NCBI GenBank assembly: GCA_011773795.1
Contig: WVWW01000191.1
Location: 14,311 to 30,765, forward strand
Origin: Acidobacteriota bacterium
GTDB taxonomy: Bacteria > Acidobacteriota > Polarisedimenticolia > Polarisedimenticolales > Polarisedimenticolaceae
Length of the DNA stretch: 16,455 nt
Direction: 5' to 3'
Shown: piece after piece, positions 1-5,932 of the stretch
Layout of the letters: each line of letters opens with the position of its first letter
Position numbering within the stretch: the first letter of the stretch is position 1
Program-made: the position numbers and the translations under genes
The notes under the pieces: generated by a model
Database searches by the model: none
Seen by the model: the letters and a program-made list of their open reading frames with translations, nothing else
What the model was told of the DNA's origin: nothing

Positions 1-531
1 GGTGCCGGCACGGTGCGACGCGACGATCCGCGCCTCTCCATCCGCCTGGATGACGCGGAAGAGCATCGCCCGGTCGCCGTCTTGAGTCGAAGCCTGGAGC
101 TGAGCCCCGACGCCCGTCTGTTTGCACGCAACGATCCCGCGAGCGTCCTGGTGTTTACCGGTCCCGACGGCTCCGAAGCGTCGGCCCGCGCGATCGAGGG
201 CGTGGCGACGGTCGTCCGTGTCGCCGAAGACGAGCGCGGTCTGGACCTCGGCGCCGTGCTACGCGAGCTCGCCGAGCGTGGTGTGCATTCCGTGCTCGTC
301 GAAGGCGGGGGGGCGACCCTGCACCACTTCCTCTCGCAGGGGCTTGCCCAGCGGGCCGCATTGTTCCAGGCGCCGTTGGCGCTCGGCGCGCGTGGAGCCA
401 CCGCGGCGTTCGACGGCGAGACCGTGGTGGCACCGTCGGCCGGTTGGTCGCTCGTTCGCGAAACGGTTCTCCCCGTGGGACCGGATCAGCTCGTCCTCGG
501 GAGTTGGGTCGCGCCCGACGCTGGAGCGTGA
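1..531 (+). CDS. ribD: RibD, reductase domain (5' part lies outside the window)
   Basis: This is the C-terminal half of the bifunctional riboflavin enzyme RibD. In the family, this part reduces 5-amino-6-ribosylamino-uracil phosphate to the ribityl form with NADPH. The reading frame is open from base 1. It begins with GAGTVRRDDPRLSIR, which matches the start of the RibD reductase domain (usual form GTGTVLADDPRLTVR). SRSLELSPDARLF follows, then VLVEGGGATLHHFL, the usual EGG substrate/NADPH motif. The frame ends at TGA 529-531. The N-terminal deaminase domain, with its zinc ligands, would lie upstream and cannot be checked. The gene is 2 bases from ribE and in order with ribE and ribBA, which strongly supports the call. 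A stand-alone reductase cannot be excluded from this fragment. Confidence 0.93.
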   Translation, partial: GAGTVRRDDPRLSIRLDDAEEHRPVAVLSRSLELSPDARLFARNDPASVLVFTGPDGSEASARAIEGVATVVRVAEDERGLDLGAVLRELAERGVHSVLVEGGGATLHHFLSQGLAQRAALFQAPLALGARGATAAFDGETVVAPSAGWSLVRETVLPVGPDQLVLGSWVAPDAGA

Positions 532-533
532 GG

Positions 534-1139
534 ATGTTCACCGGATTGATCCAGACGATCGGTGAAGTCACTGCCGTCGACGGCGTGCCGGATGCCTGTA
601 AGCGGCTCCGCATCCGCACGACCCTCGACGAGTTGGCTCACGGCGAAAGCGTCGCGATCGACGGCGCGTGCATGACCGTCGCCGAGACGTCCGGGGAGGC
701 GTTCGCCGTCGACGTCATGCCGGAGAGCCTGGACCGTACCACGCTCGGCGCGCTGCGCGTCGGCGACCGGGTGAACCTCGAGCGGGCTCTGCGAGTGGGG
801 GACCGGCTCGGGGGACATCTGGTCAGCGGGCACGTCGACGGCATCGCCAGCGTCGACTCCGTCGAGCGCCACGGGGAGGACCACCGAGTCTGGCTGTTGC
901 CGCCGCCGGCGCTTCTACGTTACATCCCGGAGAAGGGCTCCGTGACCGTCGCGGGTGTCTCGCTGACGGTTTCCGGAGTCCGCGAATCCGGCTTCGAAAT
1001 CGCGCTGATCCCGGTGACCCTCGAAGAGACGACTCTGGGTGCCCTGTCACGTGGCGACCGGTTGAACCTGGAGGTCGATCAGGTGGCGCGCTATCTTGAA
1101 AGGTTGACGCGGGCAAGATTCAGCGAGGACGACGTATGA
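534..1139 (+). CDS. ribE: Riboflavin synthase, alpha subunit
   Basis: Riboflavin synthase catalyses the dismutation of two 6,7-dimethyl-8-ribityllumazine molecules into riboflavin and a pyrimidinedione, the last step of riboflavin synthesis in the cytoplasm. The 201-residue product begins MFTGLIQTIGEV, the near-invariant N-terminus of the family. It has two tandem lumazine-binding domains (about 1-95 and 96-190). GACMTV (44-49) and GVSLTV (141-146) are the matching motifs of the two halves. SGHVDG (98-103) starts the second half, and IPVTLEETTLG is conserved. The frame is open further upstream, but ATG 534 fits the family and has a GGAG ribosome site at 523-526. The start is 2 bases after ribD. 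The TGA stop overlaps the ATG of ribBA (ATGA, 1136-1139), so translation is probably coupled. Confidence 0.97.
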   Translation: MFTGLIQTIGEVTAVDGVPDACKRLRIRTTLDELAHGESVAIDGACMTVAETSGEAFAVDVMPESLDRTTLGALRVGDRVNLERALRVGDRLGGHLVSGHVDGIASVDSVERHGEDHRVWLLPPPALLRYIPEKGSVTVAGVSLTVSGVRESGFEIALIPVTLEETTLGALSRGDRLNLEVDQVARYLERLTRARFSEDDV

Positions 1140-2359
1140 GCAAGCGACCGGACGGCCCCTTTGCAACCATCGAAGAGGCGATCGAGGAGATCCGCCAGGG
1201 GCGGATGATCATCGCGCTGGACGACGAGGACCGCGAGAACGAAGGCGACCTCGTCTGCGCCGCCGAGGACGTGACGCCGGAGATCGTCAACTTCATGGCG
1301 ACCCACGGACGGGGGCTCGTCTGCATGCCGATGACACCCGAGCGTCTCGACGAACTCGAGATTTCGGAGATGGTCGAAAAGAACACCGCCCGCCGGGGCA
1401 CGGCGTTTTGCGTTTCCATCGAGGCACGTCGCGACATCACGACCGGAATCTCGGCGGCCGATCGGGCGCACACGATTCGACTCGCCGTCAACCCCGAAAC
1501 GCGGCCCGAGGACCTGGCGCGGCCGGGGCATGTGTTCCCGTTGCGTGCCCGGCCGGGTGGGGTGCTCAAGCGCGCCGGGCACACCGAGGCGTCGGTCGAT
1601 CTGTGCCGGCTGGCAGGCCTGCGTCCCGCGGCCGTGATCTGCGAGATCATGAACGAGGACGGTTCCATGGCCCGCCTCGATCGTCTCGAACCCTTCGCTC
1701 GCGAACACGGCCTGAAGATGATTTCGATCGCGGATCTCATCGCCTATCGGATGCGTAACGAGCGGCTGGTCAAGCGCGTGGCCTCCCCCGAGTTGCCTAC
1801 CGACAACGGCAACTGGCGCATCCACGCGTTCCACTACGAGCTGGAGAACCTGACGCACGTCGCAATGGTCCTCGGGGACCCCCAGCCGGACGATGCGGTC
1901 CTCGTGCGGGTGCACTCCCAGTGCCTCACCGGCGACGTCTTCGGCTCGACGCGCTGCGACTGCGGCCCGCAGCTGCACGAGGCGATGGAGCGGATCGCGA
2001 AGGAGGGCAAGGGCGCGATCCTGTACCTGCGCCAGGAGGGACGCGGCATCGGCCTGGCGAACAAGCTCCGCGCCTACGAGCTCCAGGACACGCATCAGAT
2101 GGATACGGTTCAGGCGAACATCGAGTTGGGCTTCGAACCGGACCATCGTAACTACGGCGTCGGCGCGCAGATCCTCTACGACCTGGGGATCCGCCGCCTG
2201 CGCCTGATGACCAACAACATGGGCAAGTACGTCGCGCTCAAGGGCTACGGCCTGGAGCTCGTCGAGCGCGTCCCGATCGAGCTGCCGCCCAGCGAGAGCA
2301 ATCGCGCCTACCTCGAGGCCAAGAAGATCAAGATGGGTCATCTCCTGAAGTCCGTGTAG
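1136..2359 (+). CDS. ribBA: Bifunctional DHBP synthase / GTP cyclohydrolase II
   Basis: RibBA supplies both precursors of riboflavin. The RibB half turns ribulose 5-phosphate into 3,4-dihydroxy-2-butanone 4-phosphate. The RibA half opens GTP to the diaminopyrimidinone. The product has 407 residues, normal for the fusion. RibB (about 1-205) shows DDEDRENEGDLV (29-40), THGRGLVCMP, RPGHVFPLRARPGGVL and EIMNEDGSMAR. RibA (about 206-407) shows the zinc ligands C263, C274 and C276 in SQCLTGDVFGSTRCDCG, then YLRQEGRGIGL, DTVQANIELGF and TNN (359-361). All key motifs look intact, so both activities are expected. The ATG overlaps the ribE stop and has GAGGA at 1125-1129. The next gene is ffh, 4 bases on, not ribH as in many riboflavin operons. 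Confidence 0.97.
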   Translation: MSKRPDGPFATIEEAIEEIRQGRMIIALDDEDRENEGDLVCAAEDVTPEIVNFMATHGRGLVCMPMTPERLDELEISEMVEKNTARRGTAFCVSIEARRDITTGISAADRAHTIRLAVNPETRPEDLARPGHVFPLRARPGGVLKRAGHTEASVDLCRLAGLRPAAVICEIMNEDGSMARLDRLEPFAREHGLKMISIADLIAYRMRNERLVKRVASPELPTDNGNWRIHAFHYELENLTHVAMVLGDPQPDDAVLVRVHSQCLTGDVFGSTRCDCGPQLHEAMERIAKEGKGAILYLRQEGRGIGLANKLRAYELQDTHQMDTVQANIELGFEPDHRNYGVGAQILYDLGIRRLRLMTNNMGKYVALKGYGLELVERVPIELPPSESNRAYLEAKKIKMGHLLKSV

Positions 2360-2363
2360 CGCC

Positions 2364-3701
2364 GTGTTTGACTCTCTTTCCGAAAGGCTCCAGGGGGCAT
2401 TCAAGAAACTGACCGGGCAGGCCCGGATCAGCGATGCCGTGTTGAAGGACACGCTTCGCGAGGTCCGCATGGCCTTGCTCGAGGCCGACGTGCATCTCGG
2501 CGTGGTCAAGGAGTTGACCGGAGCCGTCCGTGAAAAGGCCGCCGGGGAAGAGGTGCTCAAAAGCCTCGCGCCCGGGCAACAGGTCATCAAGATCGTCCGC
2601 GAAGAGCTCGAGCGGCTCCTCGGCCAGGACGATGCCGGTGACCTGGACCTTGCCGGGAAGCCGCCGTCGGTCATCCTGCTGGTCGGCCTCCAGGGGTCGG
2701 GTAAGACGACCACCACGGCGAAGCTCGGGGCTTGGCTCAAGAAGAACGGGCGTTACCCATACCTGGTCCCGGCCGATGTGTACCGTCCTGCGGCGATCGA
2801 GCAGTTGATCAAGGTCGGCACGCAGGCCGGTCTCAAGGTCTACGAGCACGACGGCTCGCAGGCCCCGTTGGAGATCGCCAAGGCCGGGATCCTGGCGGCG
2901 CGCCGGTCCGGGTTCGACACGGTGCTGATCGACACCGCGGGGCGGCTGCATATCGACGACGCTTTGATGGACGAGCTGCGTGGGCTGAAAGCCGGCCTGG
3001 AACCCCGTGAAATCCTGTTCGTCGCCGACTCGATGACGGGGCAGGATGCGGTCCGCTCCGCGGGAGAGTTCCACCGGGCGCTCGAGATCACGGGCGTCGT
3101 GCTGACCAAGCTGGACGGCGACGCACGTGGCGGCGCGGCGCTTTCCATCCGCCACGTGACCGGAGTCCCGATCAAGTTCGTCGGGCTGGGCGAGAAGATC
3201 GCCGAGCTCGAGCCGTTCCACCCCGACCGGATGGTCGGCCGCATCCTCGGCATGGGCGACGTGCTCACCCTGATCGAGAAGGCCGAGGAGGCGGTCGACG
3301 AGAAGCAGGCCGAGGAGCTCGAGAAGAAGATCCGCAAGAACGAGTTCACGCTGGAGGACTTCCGCGACCAGCTCAAGATGCTCAAGAAGATGGGCCCGCT
3401 CAGCAGCGTGGTGTCGATGCTGCCCGGCATGAGCCACGTCAAGGAGAGCGACCTGGACCCCAAGGCGATCGTCCGGGTCGTCGCGATCATCGACTCGATG
3501 ACCCCGCGCGAACGGCGCTACCCGCAGATCCTCAACGCCAGCCGCAAACGTAGGATCGCGAGGGGCAGCGGCCGTACGGCACCGGAGATCAATCGCTTGC
3601 TCAAGCAGTTCGCGCAGATGAAGCGGATGATGAAATCGATGCAGTCCGGCGCGAAGAAGGGCAAAAAGGGCCGCTTCCCATTCCCGCTGCCCGGTCGCTA
3701 G
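2364..3701 (+). CDS. ffh: Signal recognition particle protein Ffh (SRP54)
   Basis: Ffh is the GTPase of the bacterial signal recognition particle. It binds 4.5S RNA and hydrophobic signal sequences on the ribosome and docks with FtsY at the membrane. The product has 445 residues. The N domain is about 1-95. The G domain carries the P-loop GLQGSGKTTTTAKLG (from 108), DVYRPAAIEQL, DTAGRLH, TKLDGDARGGAALS and GLGEK. The methionine-rich M domain follows, with GPLSSVVSMLPGM and RIARGSGRTAPEINRLLKQF, the RNA-binding helix-turn-helix motif, then a basic tail. Translation starts at GTG 2364, which gives MFDSLSERLQGAFKKLTG, the typical family start. No strong ribosome site precedes it, so coupling to ribBA, 4 bases upstream, is likely. 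The genes downstream are its usual companions. Confidence 0.97.
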   Translation: MFDSLSERLQGAFKKLTGQARISDAVLKDTLREVRMALLEADVHLGVVKELTGAVREKAAGEEVLKSLAPGQQVIKIVREELERLLGQDDAGDLDLAGKPPSVILLVGLQGSGKTTTTAKLGAWLKKNGRYPYLVPADVYRPAAIEQLIKVGTQAGLKVYEHDGSQAPLEIAKAGILAARRSGFDTVLIDTAGRLHIDDALMDELRGLKAGLEPREILFVADSMTGQDAVRSAGEFHRALEITGVVLTKLDGDARGGAALSIRHVTGVPIKFVGLGEKIAELEPFHPDRMVGRILGMGDVLTLIEKAEEAVDEKQAEELEKKIRKNEFTLEDFRDQLKMLKKMGPLSSVVSMLPGMSHVKESDLDPKAIVRVVAIIDSMTPRERRYPQILNASRKRRIARGSGRTAPEINRLLKQFAQMKRMMKSMQSGAKKGKKGRFPFPLPGR

Positions 3702-3710
3702 GGCCTGGGT

Positions 3711-3738
3711 GGGGCAATCCCGTCGACTGGGCTATAGT
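3711..3738 (+). promoter_or_regulatory. Candidate promoter for the rpsP cluster
   Basis: The 78-base ffh-rpsP gap holds TATAGT at 3733-3738, five of six matches to the sigma-70 -10 consensus. Sixteen bases upstream lies GGGGCA (3711-3716), a poor -35 with three of six matches. A start just downstream would leave a leader of about 35 bases before rpsP. The match is suggestive only. Read-through from ffh is equally possible. Confidence 0.4.
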
Positions 3739-3779
3739 GTGCCGTTTGGCGCGGCAAGCGCTGGTGGAGGAAGGATCAC

Positions 3780-4028
3780 GTGCTGAAGATTCGTCTACGG
3801 CGAATGGGCGCGAAACACAGCGCTTTCTATCGCGTGGTGGTCTCGGATTCGCGCAAGCGACCCACGGGCCGCTTCATCGAGAACCTGGGGACCTACGATC
3901 CCGGCACGGACCCCGCGACGGTCAAGATCGACGTCGCGCGTACGGAAGACTGGATCGGCAAGGGGGCGCAGGTTTCGCCGACCGTGAAGCGCTTGCTGAT
4001 CCAGGCCAAGAACGCGCAAGCCGTCTGA
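3780..4028 (+). CDS. rpsP: 30S ribosomal protein S16
   Basis: S16 is a small-subunit ribosomal protein that binds 16S rRNA early in 30S assembly. The 82-residue product is of normal length. It begins MLKIRLRRMGAKHSAFYRVVV and continues with SRKRPTGRFIENLGTYDP, both hallmarks of the family. WIGKGAQVSPTVKRLL forms the usual C-terminal part. The start codon is GTG 3780, with a strong ribosome site GGAGGAAGG at 3766-3774, five bases before it. The gene opens the conserved cluster rpsP-khpA-rimM-trmD-rplS, and a candidate promoter lies just upstream. Confidence 0.98.
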   Translation: MLKIRLRRMGAKHSAFYRVVVSDSRKRPTGRFIENLGTYDPGTDPATVKIDVARTEDWIGKGAQVSPTVKRLLIQAKNAQAV

Positions 4029-4036
4029 TCGTGGCC

Positions 4037-4042
4037 GAGGGG
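4037..4042 (+). promoter_or_regulatory. Ribosome binding site deciding the khpA start
   Basis: GAGGGG lies six bases before GTG 4049. The alternative GTG 4031 is only two bases after the rpsP stop and has no comparable site. This supports the 78-residue form of KhpA. Confidence 0.55.
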
Positions 4043-4048
4043 CCCCAC

Positions 4049-4285
4049 GTGAAAGAGCTCGTCGAGTTGATCGCCAAGTCGCTGGTCGACCGGCCGGACG
4101 ACGTTCAGGTTTCCGTCCACGAATTCGACGACGAGGGTCGCACGCTCTACGAGCTGAGCGTGGCTCCCGACGATCTGGGCAAGGTCATCGGTCGGCACGG
4201 AAGAACCGCGCGTTCGGTGCGAACGATCCTCGCTTCCGCCGGACTCAAGATCGATCGACGCATCGACTTCGAGATCGTCGAGTGA
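4049..4285 (+). CDS. khpA: KhpA, KH-domain RNA-binding protein
   Basis: KhpA (YlqC family) is a small RNA-binding protein. In Gram-positive bacteria it pairs with KhpB and affects cell size and division. Its role elsewhere is less clear. From GTG 4049 the product has 78 residues and begins MKELVELIAKSLVD, as in the family. The single KH domain has VIGRHGRTARSVRTIL, with the GXXG loop at G48-R-H-G51. A second in-frame GTG at 4031 would add six residues (MAEGPH). I prefer 4049 because GAGGGG at 4037-4042 is well placed before it and the family start fits. The frame is open further upstream, across rpsP, but that part is only overlap. It lies between rpsP and rimM, the standard position for this gene. 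Confidence 0.93.
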   Translation: MKELVELIAKSLVDRPDDVQVSVHEFDDEGRTLYELSVAPDDLGKVIGRHGRTARSVRTILASAGLKIDRRIDFEIVE

Positions 4286-4289
4286 TCCC

Positions 4290-4817
4290 GTGCCGGAGCT
4301 ACTCGCCATGGGCCGGGTCCACGGTCACCGGGGGCGCGGCGGAGAGTTGACGGTCCGCGTCGCGGCGGGCGGTGCCGCGCGATGGAGCGCGGTCGACGAG
4401 GTCTGGTTGCAGCGCGGCGAGGATGCGGCCGAGCGCTTCGAGGTTCAGCACGAAAAGGCCTACCGCGATCGGTGGGTGCTCAAGCTCAAGGGCATCGACG
4501 ACTCCGACGCGGCCGAGCGCTGGCGCGGCGCCACGGTGGCGGTGGCGCGCGATCGTGCACCCGCGCTCGGCGAGTTCGAGCACTGGCACGCGACGCTGGT
4601 CGGGATGGAGGTTCTGGCGGCCGAAAGGCGGATCGGGACGGTGCGCGACATCCAACCCACCGCGGGCTCGGATCTTCTGGTCGTGGAGGCTGATGGCGGT
4701 GACGAGGTCCTGATTCCGCTCCACCGGGACATCGTCATCGACGTCGACGAGGCGGCCGGGACCGTGTGTATCGATCCGCCGCAAGGCCTGCTGGATCTGA
4801 ACCGGGAAGACGATTAG
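4290..4817 (+). CDS. rimM: Ribosome maturation factor RimM
   Basis: RimM helps process 16S rRNA and assemble the 30S head, where it binds S19. The product has 175 residues, normal for the family. The N-terminal RimM domain (about 1-90) starts MPELLAMGRVHGHRGRGGEL, equivalent to the usual VGRIxxxHGLKGEV. The C-terminal PRC-barrel (about 95-172) has GTVRDIQPTAGSDLLVVE, DEVLIPLHRDIVIDVD and DPPQGLLDL, all typical. The start codon is GTG 4290, four bases after the khpA stop. ATG 4308 is in frame but would remove the first beta strand. No strong ribosome site is visible, which suggests coupling to khpA. The gene order before trmD is canonical. Confidence 0.95.
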   Translation: MPELLAMGRVHGHRGRGGELTVRVAAGGAARWSAVDEVWLQRGEDAAERFEVQHEKAYRDRWVLKLKGIDDSDAAERWRGATVAVARDRAPALGEFEHWHATLVGMEVLAAERRIGTVRDIQPTAGSDLLVVEADGGDEVLIPLHRDIVIDVDEAAGTVCIDPPQGLLDLNREDD

Positions 4818-4822
4818 GAACG

Positions 4823-5527
4823 ATGCTCTTCGATGTCGTCACACTGTTCCCCGGCTTGTTTGCCGGACCGCTCCAGGAGAGCATCCTCGGTCGTGCCCGC
4901 CGCGGCGGCACGGTCGGCATCCGGTTGCACGACCTGCGGCGCTGGGGAATCGGGGCACAACGACAGGTGGACGACACCCCCTACGGCGGCGGGGGAGGTA
5001 TGATCTTGCGGCCCGAGCCGTTCTTCGACGCGGTCGATTGGATCCGTCGGGAGTACCCGGTGCAGGCTGAACGGGTCGTGCTGCTCTCGCCGCAGGGCGG
5101 GCGGCTGACGCACGATTCGGCCCGCAGGTTGGCCGGTTTCGAGCGGCTGATCCTGCTGTGCGGGCGCTACGAGGGGGTCGACGAGCGGGTCCGGGAGGGG
5201 CTCGCCGACGAGGAGCTGAGCATCGGGGATATGGTGCTGACGGGTGGCGAGCTGCCGGCGATGGTGGCGATCGACGCCGTTTCGCGCTTTATTCCCGGGG
5301 TTTTGGGCCGCAAAGAGGCGGCCGAGGAAGACTCATTTGCCCGAGGGCAGTTGGACTCCCCATATTACACCCGACCCCCCGAGTTTCGCGGGAGGGCGGT
5401 GCCGGAAGTCTTGCTCTCGGGTGACCACGGAGCCATTTCTCGCTGGCGCGAGAAGAAGGCTCGAGAGGCGACGAGAACAAAGAGGCCCGATCTGCTAGAA
5501 GGAGACGGGCAACACAGGCGCTGCTGA
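4823..5527 (+). CDS. trmD: tRNA (guanine-37-N1)-methyltransferase TrmD
   Basis: TrmD methylates N1 of guanosine 37 in tRNAs that read CNN codons, using S-adenosylmethionine, and so prevents frameshifting. The 234-residue product has the SPOUT fold with a trefoil knot. Visible motifs are DDTPYGGGGGMILRPEP (50-66), LSPQGG (88-93), CGRYEGVDERV (113-123), SIGDMVLTGGELPAM (133-147), IPGVLG (157-162) and SFARGQLDSPYYTRP. All belong to the binding site or knot of the family. ATG 4823 gives MLFDVVTLFPGLF, the usual start. An in-frame ATG at 4766, inside rimM, is rejected. AGGAA (4816-4820) is rather close to the start, so coupling to rimM, five bases upstream, is likely. Confidence 0.97.
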   Translation: MLFDVVTLFPGLFAGPLQESILGRARRGGTVGIRLHDLRRWGIGAQRQVDDTPYGGGGGMILRPEPFFDAVDWIRREYPVQAERVVLLSPQGGRLTHDSARRLAGFERLILLCGRYEGVDERVREGLADEELSIGDMVLTGGELPAMVAIDAVSRFIPGVLGRKEAAEEDSFARGQLDSPYYTRPPEFRGRAVPEVLLSGDHGAISRWREKKAREATRTKRPDLLEGDGQHRRC

Positions 5528-5549
5528 CGCGCGAGGCGAGGACGGAAAC

Positions 5550-5900
5550 ATGGACGTGATTCGTAGCATCGAAGCGGAAGGGCTCAAACCGGAACTACCC
5601 GAGTTTCGCTCGGGCGACCGCGTGCGTGTCCACGTCAGGGTGGTCGAGGGTGAGAAGTCTCGCACCCAGGTCTTCGAGGGCGATGTGATCGCCCGGAAGG
5701 GTGGGGAGGGTCTCAAGGCGACCTTCACCGTGCGCAAGACCTCGGGTGGGATCGGGGTTGAACGGGTCTTCCCGCTGCACTCGCCCAACGTGCAGAAGAT
5801 CGACGTCGTGCGCCACGGTCGTGTGCGCCGGGCGAAGCTCTTCTACCTGCGGGGACTGCGTGGTAAGAAGGCCCGCATCCGCGAACGCCGGGTACGGTAA
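5550..5900 (+). CDS. rplS: 50S ribosomal protein L19
   Basis: L19 sits at the interface between the 50S and 30S subunits. The 116-residue product matches the family over its whole length: VIRSIEAEGLKPELPEFRSG, GDRVRVHVRVVEG, TQVFEGDVIARKG, FTVRKTSGGIGVERVFPLHS and RRAKLFYLRGLRGKKARI. ATG 5550 is preceded by a purine-rich GAGGACGGAA stretch. It lies 22 bases after trmD and is the last ribosomal gene of the cluster. In many bacteria rnhB would come next. Here a TPR protein gene follows. Confidence 0.98.
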   Translation: MDVIRSIEAEGLKPELPEFRSGDRVRVHVRVVEGEKSRTQVFEGDVIARKGGEGLKATFTVRKTSGGIGVERVFPLHSPNVQKIDVVRHGRVRRAKLFYLRGLRGKKARIRERRVR

Positions 5901-5905
5901 CGCGG

Positions 5906-5922
5906 GCCGGGTAGATCCCGGC
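5906..5922 (+). other. Short perfect hairpin before the TPR gene
   Basis: GCCGGG (5906-5911) and CCCGGC (5917-5922) form a perfect six-pair stem around the loop TAGAT. It lies five bases after the rplS stop and directly abuts the GAGGG ribosome site (5923-5927) of the next gene. No T-run follows, so it does not look like a rho-independent terminator. It could protect the rplS message end or modulate translation of the TPR gene. Chance formation is possible at this GC content. Confidence 0.4.
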
Positions 5923-5932
5923 GAGGGTTGGA

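Noticed and set aside
444..533. An upstream ATG for riboflavin synthase inside ribD
   Set aside because: The family begins at MFTGLI, and a GGAG site precedes ATG 534.
1091..2740. A 549-codon open frame on the minus strand over ribBA and ffh
   Set aside because: It is antisense to two well-supported genes and has no recognisable domain.
4766..4822. An upstream ATG for TrmD inside rimM
   Set aside because: MLFDVVTLFP at 4823 is the usual TrmD start; the extension overlaps RimM coding sequence.
5189..5197. A ninth-base match (GTCCGGGAG) to the reverse complement of the repeat core, inside trmD
   Set aside because: It is a single short match within conserved coding sequence and is probably chance.
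5906..5922. A rho-independent terminator after rplS
   Set aside because: The hairpin has only six pairs and no T-run after it.
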